Origin: Cladopsammia gracilis
Taxonomy: Eukaryota > Cnidaria > Anthozoa > Scleractinia > Dendrophylliidae
Assembly: GCA_022457155.1 (NCBI GenBank)
Contig: JAJGOT010000209.1
Location: 745,001-809,000 of the forward strand
DNA length: 64,000 bases
Reading direction: 5' to 3'
Shown: in pieces, positions 58,078-64,000 of the stretch
Position numbering within the stretch: the stretch's first letter is position 1
Layout of the letters: the number at the start of each line of letters is the position of its first letter
Position numbers and translations under genes: made by a program
The notes under the pieces: model-generated
What the model saw: only the letters and a program-made list of their open reading frames with translations
What the model was told of the DNA's origin: nothing
The model's database searches: none

Positions 58078-58730
58078 TCCTTTATAATATGACCGTACGG
58101 CGCCGCTGACGCAATCCTACAGAAAATAGAATCACAAGGTGACGTGAGCGGGGCCAGATGGGTTGACATGAGCCGGTCCAGAAAAAGGTAGATTCTACCT
58201 TCTATAGCTCAGGAGGAGGTCGGACACTTATTGAGAATTATATAACGTAATGTCGACACTTAGAATTGTATTTTCAATAAATTTTTAAGTGTAAAAAAGA
58301 AAATCTAAAATCCCCACTCAGGATTGAACCTGTGACCTCAGCTAGGCTTAGGCTTGCATAGCTTACCGTACCACTGTACCACGTAGCTTCTCGGGTTGCT
58401 TAGTCCTAAATTTAACTATATAAACTGCTACCCCTAACCCTAACTGAAAGCTAACCAGTTATTCCGTTATATAAGTCTCAATAAGGTGTCCGACCTCCTT
58501 CTGAGCTATGGAATCTAGACTTTACCCCAGAAAAAGCCGTCCTGCCCCACTCGAGCTCAAGTGACCTCGCACTGCACGACTATTCTTGTACTTCCTAGTC
58601 ATATTATAAAATACTTATTGACTGAGTTAGGTCGGGCCGGACTGGAAAATATTTGGCGCTCGGTCCGTACGCCATGACCTCGAGCCAAATATTTTCCTGT
58701 TTGGCCGTCCCACTCAGTCAATAAGTACAA
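58078..58730. mobile_element. Second copy of the 26-kb palindrome/TIR unit, interrupted
   Basis: Inverse of 26,057-26,370: TTATAATATGAC-type end at left, the ACTTATTGACTGAGT palindrome at 58,613-58,728. It is split by the element at 58,188-58,526; the 26-kb copy is the empty site. Confidence 0.88.
58188..58526. mobile_element. TIR element with tRNA-like core, 10-bp duplication
   Basis: CCAGAAAAAG flanks both sides (58,178-58,187 and 58,527-58,536). Ends GTAGATTCTACC and inverse, AGGAGGTCGGACAC sub-terminal. The minus strand centre has a perfect A box TGGTACAGTGG (58,371-58,381) and B box GGTTCAATCC (58,321-58,330). Related to 46,514-46,792. Confidence 0.92.
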
Positions 58731-59896
58731 AGTAGAACTATATAGTTATGATTTGGCGAGGTTTACCCAACCAATCCCAAAAAACTGCACAAAGAGCAAG
58801 CTAATACATTAAGGAGGCTCGAATTATTGTTTTTCCGTGGGGTGTATGTTTTGAACTAAAAATTTCACAAGAAAGACATCTTTCGATTGCTTTCATACTT
58901 CAAGTTTATGAAATGTTATCAAAGTTCTTTGTTTCACTGGTTTCCAAGCAACAGCAGTTACTATAGCAATGCCAGCTTATTGCCCTTTGTTTTAAACAAT
59001 GCCGTTTTCAAATCATGCCTACTGCGTACTACAAAATTTGAAAGTTTCATAAGTGTCCGACTAGATTTTGAGAAAAACAACTTTTATACAAAGGGCAATC
59101 AGCTGGCATTGAAGTTTGGAAGCAATCGAAGCATGTCTTCCCCACAAAATTTTGATTTCAAAACATACCCCTCGCCACCAAAAAAAAAAAAACCCAACAG
59201 AGTCAAGCAAAAAACAGGACCAGGAAATGTGTCCCCTTTCTGGAGATGTTCCCTTAACAGAGGTTCCATTGAAGGTGTTCAAACTTTTCATGCTCTTTTG
59301 CCATCCTTGAAGCTGCTCAAAGCTTTCTTAAAGCCGGGACCAAAGTTGACGAGTTCAAACTCCCACTCTCACTTGGCCTCAAACTCTCACGCACTATCGA
59401 CTCAATTCAATCATTGAGTCCAACACAGAGTCGAACTTGTTGGTCCAATCCAAACATAAAAAACTGTCTCCCAAAATTAACAACACTAAAGCTTAATTGA
59501 ATCTGCAGGGATTGTTAAATTTTATTCAACTCACAGCTCGAGCAACTGATACAACTATTCAAGTAAATTTTATTGTGTCATGCCCATAGGAAACTTTGGA
59601 CAAACATGTCTTTACTGCGGTTCAATAACACACAAACTGTGAAGTTCAAAACTTAACTCACTGTCAACTAACAGGAAACCAAGATGCTCAACTCAACAGG
59701 GTCAAAAGGTCGTTTTGTCAGTTTCTGTTTTCAGGGGTCCACTGTTTGTTGCCATAATTATGATTGACGACATTAGCTGCGGCTTAAACTTTAGAGTTTG
59801 TGTGTTATTGAAAGGCAGAAATAATAAATTCCAAATTTGTTAATCACTGATTTAATTGATAATTTAATAAATTTATTATTATTGGCTTGTTGATCA
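58731..59896. other. Intergenic stretch, no convincing gene
   Basis: A 176-codon open frame at 58,887-59,417 has no domain, a poly-Lys run from an A tract and no splice or family support. TTTGTGTGTTATTGAA recurs (inverse near 59,620, direct near 59,798), suggesting an old repeat. Confidence 0.45.
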
Positions 59897-60052
59897 TTAA
59901 CCCTTTAGTGGCCACAGGTGACTGTACAGGCGACTGTAGTCGCCTTACCCATAAGTTGCCAAAGGTGACTATAGTCGCCATACGCTATTTGGGAAACAAT
60001 ATTGGCCATGGAGAGAATCAAATTTGAGGAAACTTGGTCATGAAAGGGTTAA
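59897..60052. mobile_element. TTAACCCTTT-ended element, family C
   Basis: TTAACCCTTTAGTGGCCACA to TCATGAAAGGGTTAA, with internal GTGACTNTAGTCGCC repeats. The right end matches 27,111-27,172 in inverse orientation. Confidence 0.75.
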
Positions 60053-60516
60053 AGAAATAGACATGGATGGTGTTCAAAACCAGCCATCTCTGGAATCCTT
60101 CAAGCCTTTTTGAGAAAAGTCATCTCCTTCACATACACAAAAACATAACAGCATATCCCTTTAAATAACAAGGAGAAAGTCCTCTTTCTTGCAATCCTGC
60201 AGGCTCAAACAGAAACTGGTGTCTTTTAAACATTGCTCAATGAATAAGCTCTAATAAATGTTCACCATTAAAACGCAACACACACAAAGTCAAAGCTTAC
60301 TGTAATGATTTGATTTAGTGCCCGGGGAGCTTATGTACTTTTGGTAAGCTCAAGGGAGGGAGCTTATTAGGGAAGGTAAATGACAGCGGTTGATCTTGTG
60401 ATGCCATGCTGAATGGAACCAGGGACACTGAAAACAACGCTCAAAGAGTGGTGCTTATTGCAAGGAGGGGGGTAAATCAAATTACGGTATGTATCCAGGA
60501 GTTGACAGTCAATTTC
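60053..60516. other. Intergenic / 3' flank of the minus-strand gene
   Basis: Nothing recognised. On the minus strand this is downstream of the stop codon at 60,517. Confidence 0.4.
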
Positions 60517-60600
60517 CTACACTGATGGATGCCTTGGTCGTAAGTTCGGAGTTCCAAAACCTTTCTTGTGTTCCAACAGCACTTGCTCACCTCTTCTTCC
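60517..60600 (-). CDS. Unknown minus-strand gene, last exon
   Basis: Twenty-seven codons plus TAG: GRRGEQVLLEHKKGFGTPNL then RPRHPSV. Acceptor TTTCCAG on the minus strand; phase 0 joins the exon at 60,825-60,976. Family not recognised; the tail is basic and Pro-containing. Confidence 0.75.
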   Translation of the reverse strand, partial: GRRGEQVLLEHKKGFGTPNLRPRHPSV

Positions 60601-60824
60601 CTGGAAAGAATTTAGCAAAATGTCAACACCTGCAATATTCGAAATTATTCTAAATTATTAGGATAATAATAATAGCAATAATATTATTCTTCACTTTTAA
60701 ACACCTCATAGTCTTCAAAACAGAGAAACCTTTGTCTCAACCAATCCAGGAATGCCAGATGCTACACATCTCTGGTACTGTATGTTACGGAATATCTTAA
60801 CATATCTGTCTTTGGGATACTCAC

Positions 60825-60976
60825 ATTAACCAGGACAATGGCCTTGACCCAATCTTCTGTTCTGTCCAAGTTGAGATCAACCGGGCGTTGATGAGCCACT
60901 GGGGACGAGGCACAACTAAGTAGGAAATCTCTTGTCAAGCTTCCTTTGCTGGGCTTTAGGTCTACACTACTTTGAT
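60825..60976 (-). CDS. Unknown minus-strand gene, penultimate exon
   Basis: Fifty codons starting DQSSVDLKPSKGSLTRDFLL and ending LDRTEDWVKAIVLVN. Acceptor ACTACAG, donor AAT|GTGAGT. The split first codon (G+AT) is completed by the upstream exon. Polar, with a short hydrophobic end; no domain recognised. Confidence 0.75.
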
Positions 60977-61286
60977 CTGTAGTACAAAATAAATGTTCAA
61001 AAGAGAAATTAGTATAAATATGAAATACAAGAACATATTCTACTGGGACCAACTGACAGAACAGTGTCTGTATTGTAGAGGTGTGCATAAGCAAAGATTA
61101 TTTTTGACTATCAAATTCTTTGTATAATATATTTTTTAACAACACAGACAATACAAAGGTAGTGATGTACAGTGTAAAAGGTGTACAGAGAATGCTATGT
61201 TGGGAAGAAGAACCACAAAGTGTGCCATTCACCAAGTCTATAGTGTACATGTATGTGTGAAAAATAACACCCATGATACTGGTTAC

Positions 61287-61419
61287 CTGTTTGAGTCAAA
61301 CTTCTTGGTCTTCCTTCTAAAGCTGCAAACAGTCTGTCAACTCGCTGAATCTCCCCTTCACCACCATCTTGTTGGCTTGGACTTACCACACCTATGTCTG
61401 GATCATCTGTATACCTCAA
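61287..61419 (-). CDS. Unknown minus-strand gene, internal exon
   Basis: Encodes LRYTDDPDIGVVSPSQQDGG, EGEIQRVDRLFAALEG and RPRSLTQT. Acceptor TTTCACAG, donor CAG|GTAACC, phase 1 end. Acidic and likely partly disordered. Confidence 0.75.
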
Positions 61420-61517
61420 CTGTGAAACAAAGGATTACACTTAAGACTGTAATGATAAATGTACCAGGAATAATTTGGCCAGAAATGACTTTTTTAACAT
61501 TACTCTTGAGTACTCAC

Positions 61518-61573
61518 CATAACCTTAATCTTGGCCAGCTGTGCCTTTGCAAGGTTCACACAAGTACGATGAC
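61518..61573 (-). CDS. Unknown minus-strand gene, most 5' exon found
   Basis: Encodes HRTCVNLAKAQLAKIKVM, a probable helix. Acceptor ATATCAG, donor ATG|GTGAGT. It starts within a split codon, so more 5' exons must exist further right or beyond the window. Together the four exons give about 140 residues of a C-terminus. Confidence 0.7.
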
Positions 61574-62937
61574 CTGATATGAAGAGCTGTGTATCTAAAC
61601 AAATTGCACTCCAGTTAAACCCAACCAATATCCTAATGTACATGCATGGTAAAATGGACAGTGTTAAGATAGGAAGCACTCAATGCAATGTGCCTCAAAC
61701 AACCATTATATACTCGCAAGTAACAAGGACTAATCAAAAGGCTAGTATTATATAACTTATTATACAAGTAGGGCTTGGGCCAAACTGACTTATGTTGCTT
61801 TTAGGTCAATTTTTATTTTTTCTCGCTCAGATTTGCCTTATTTTATCGTACAACAGTCATACCACAAACCCTTGTCAAATTTGCACTGACCCTAACAAAT
61901 AATTTTTTATTTTACTAATTTCACCTGAAAAAAGCAGAGTTTGGGCCCTCTTGTGCTTGGACTGCTTCCAGTCTTATACATTTTTGTATTATTTTCCTAT
62001 AATTTTCGGGTGGGAAACTACTGCACATTTTGGTTTTGCCGTGGAATTTCCCAACATGCTTTGCGACAGTTGCAGATAGGTCCGCTATGTGTGGTCAGGC
62101 ACTAAAAATACATGTACAGCTTTGGCCAGCTCGAAGTGAGTTCTTGCTGCCCAGCCAAAATTGGGCAAGGTGGGCAAAGGCTACGAGCCAGCAGTGGAGG
62201 ACCAGGAGTGCTTCCTAGGAGGTACATAAGGCAGTTACAGTAACATGAATCTTAGTGGCTGACTATTGGTGATAGTAAAATGAAGCGATTTTGAGGGAAT
62301 GGACTTCAAGATGTTTCTTTTTTTCTTGAGTGAGATTTAGCGGCATGGACCCAAACTTGGCCACCTGAAGTGAAAAATCAGCATAAAATCGAGAAACTCA
62401 GGTTAACTTTGGGATTCACTTTTTCGAGTGGGATTCAGCAGGAGACATGGGGATATTTTTTTGCAAACTTTATTTCTCGAAAATGACAAAAAACAGAAAA
62501 AAAATGTTTTGCATTAATCTGTAGTTTACACGCCAAAAATGGACAAATCGGAGCTTGAGAAATTAATAGAAAACGACCTAAAAAGCAGCATAGGTCAGTT
62601 AAGCCCTGAGCGCTTCAAATTATATTTTGCTTGCTACAATGTATCTCTTTTCTTATTGGCTAAGGGCATATACAGTAATTCACACTAAACTGTTCAGGAG
62701 TATACAGCTATTTTAATTAACGTTGTTGGATGAAAGATCAAAGCCAAGACCGCAAGGCAGTATGGGTGGTTGTAAATAACCATCCTAGATTCCAGTTGTC
62801 AGTGCGGGTGCAGTGGAAAATGGGCAACTGTACTAAAGACATTTCCATCCTTTTTTAAAGGAGGGAAACAAATCGATAAGAATCATCTTGCCTTCAAAGC
62901 GTTCCTACAGTGTATATTTGACTGTGGGGGAAGATAA
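61574..62937. other. Non-coding stretch (intron of the minus-strand gene or intergenic)
   Basis: No coding exon or complete transposon found on either strand. The 62-codon open frame at 62,030-62,218 has no support. Confidence 0.4.
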
Positions 62938-63003
62938 TTACAGTCTGTAAGCAGCCACGATGGCAGAGGCAGCAAGAATGGCACAAACAATAGGTTTGAT
63001 TAG
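62938..63003 (-). CDS. Ambiguous small exon: possible C-terminal membrane anchor
   Basis: On the minus strand GTTTTAG is followed by 21 codons (LIKPIVCAILAASAIVAAYR plus L) and TAA: a hydrophobic tail of the tail-anchor kind in an exon of exactly 66 bases. On the plus strand the same DNA gives a good Kozak start GCCACGATGG (ATG 62,960) with MAEAARMAQTI before a GT donor at 62,993. Only one reading can be right and neither is proven. Confidence 0.3.
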   Translation of the reverse strand, partial: LIKPIVCAILAASAIVAAYRL

Positions 63004-63329
63004 CTAAAACAATGCCTCTGCACGTGCATTTTACATTTTGGTACCTTTCTTTGCCATTCAATGCAAAAACAACAATGTCACATGATCAAATTTCCATTGG
63101 AACTTAAAAGCCGTCCCTACAAATTAAGCTCCTGGAAATTCCAGTGACATTAGACAAACTAAACAAATTGGACGGTAATTAACTACTAAAGTAGTTTATA
63201 TGGAAAGAATCTTTGGTGTTGTTGTCATAGTTGCTTTCTCCCTATTGTTGATTATGGTGAATTTATTCATAAAAAACCTATACTACCTTGTCCGACAATG
63301 TTAATTGAAATAGCTGTATGACTTAAGCA

Positions 63330-63814
63330 TTAAAGTGCCCATAACGAATTTTTAATTTTCTTATCTAAATCTACACGTCATGTAATGAACATCTGCGAAA
63401 AATTTTTTTCGATTTCAGCAAAACGTAAATTTTTAATGATTTTTTTAAAGTCTTTGAAATTTGCCACCATTTTGGTCCACCATTCGCATTAGTCTCCTCT
63501 CTGTCCCTCTCGGTTAAAGCATCCGTGATGTCCATTAAGGAACATGTGACTTCAAACAAAGGAACTGCGATGAAGATTAAGGAACGCATGACTTCAAACA
63601 AAGGAACTGTGACGTAGTTTAAGGAACATGTGAACCCTTTGGCCTTCTTAACAGTGGGACAGGTATACCGCAAAAAATAGGATTTTGAAGATTTAAAATA
63701 CTCATAAAAAATTTGGGTTTTGTGCAAAGCCCGAAATTGTTTCGCAGAGGTTCCTTGTGTGATGTTTACATTCAGATGAGAAAATGAAAAATTAAACGTT
63801 ATGGGTACTTTAAA
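63330..63814. mobile_element. TIR element, TAAAGTRCCCATAACG ends
   Basis: The left end TAAAGTGCCCATAACG is matched by the inverse of CGTTATGGGTACTTTA; AAGCAT flanks both sides. Inside, AAGGAACATGTGACTTCAAA / GGAACTG units are tandemly repeated about three times (63,538-63,640). The 118-codon minus-strand frame inside is not a gene. Confidence 0.8.
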
Positions 63815-64000
63815 GCATCAAATTGTGAAAATGTGCCTATCAGCATTTATAATGTACAGTGAAGTTTGTGCATGTAAATCATACTTGAAGCTACTGTATA
63901 GACAATACTGTAAGCTGATAAAAATTATATATTCATATTGAATGGTTTTGGCCTTGGCCTCAGTTGAAACAGGCTAAATACAATTCATAAAAGGCCTACT

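Noticed and set aside
58887..59417. 176-codon plus-strand open frame as a gene
   Set aside because: Low-complexity Lys run, no domain, opposite-strand frames equally open, no splice evidence.
63371..63727. 118-codon minus-strand frame as a gene
   Set aside because: It lies wholly within a TIR element and is repetitive because of internal tandem units.

Overview
This is metazoan nuclear DNA, most likely from an anthozoan (probably a stony coral). The genes are split by short GT-AG introns. Receptor genes are intronless in their coding part, the DNA is AT-rich, and the non-coding DNA is packed with small terminal-inverted-repeat (TIR) and foldback elements, tRNA-derived SINE pieces and LINE tails of the kind I associate with coral genomes. 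The species assignment is inference; no rRNA or mitochondrial marker is present.

Layout. 1-12.3 kb: no protein gene recognised; it holds repeat elements, nested transposon remnants and a convincing TATA/Inr/splice-donor arrangement near 3.46-3.52 kb that may be the distant promoter of the next gene. 12,778-14,013 (+): an intronless, amine-type class A G-protein-coupled receptor. 14-19.8 kb: 3' flank and small transposons. 19,799-56,186 (+): a 34-exon gene for a P4-type ATPase of the ATP9/Neo1 group. I could read every exon and all 33 GT-AG junctions. Reading phase is consistent throughout except for one apparently missing base in exon 12. Intron 16 (9.6 kb) contains a second intronless class A receptor on the opposite strand (37,615-38,655), a dead LINE fragment and a 2.5-kb TIR element with another foldback element inside it. 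56.2-60.5 kb: intergenic, with TIR elements, one interrupted by a datable insertion. 60,517-61,573 (-): the last four coding exons of a gene I do not recognise; its start was not found. 61.6-64 kb: an ambiguous small exon near 62.95 kb and a TIR element at the end.

How the parts relate. The two receptors are plasma-membrane sensors. The ATPase is predicted to act in trans-Golgi/endosomal membranes on lipid asymmetry and recycling. Nothing in the sequence shows a shared pathway; the nested receptor is more likely a retroposed or inserted gene than a functional partner.

The most unusual content is in the repeats: (1) a 65-bp tandem array that copied the 3' end of exon 19 together with its splice donor, leaving several decoy donors; (2) a SINE whose Pol III A-box was amplified about 11 times as a 24-bp array; (3) several TIR elements with 9-11-bp target duplications that carry tRNA-like A/B-box modules in their centre; (4) a set of foldback elements with shared outer ends but different internal palindromic 'words'; (5) hairpin elements of about 50 bp with clear target duplications. 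ATPase residue numbers below assume the one missing exon-12 base is counted.
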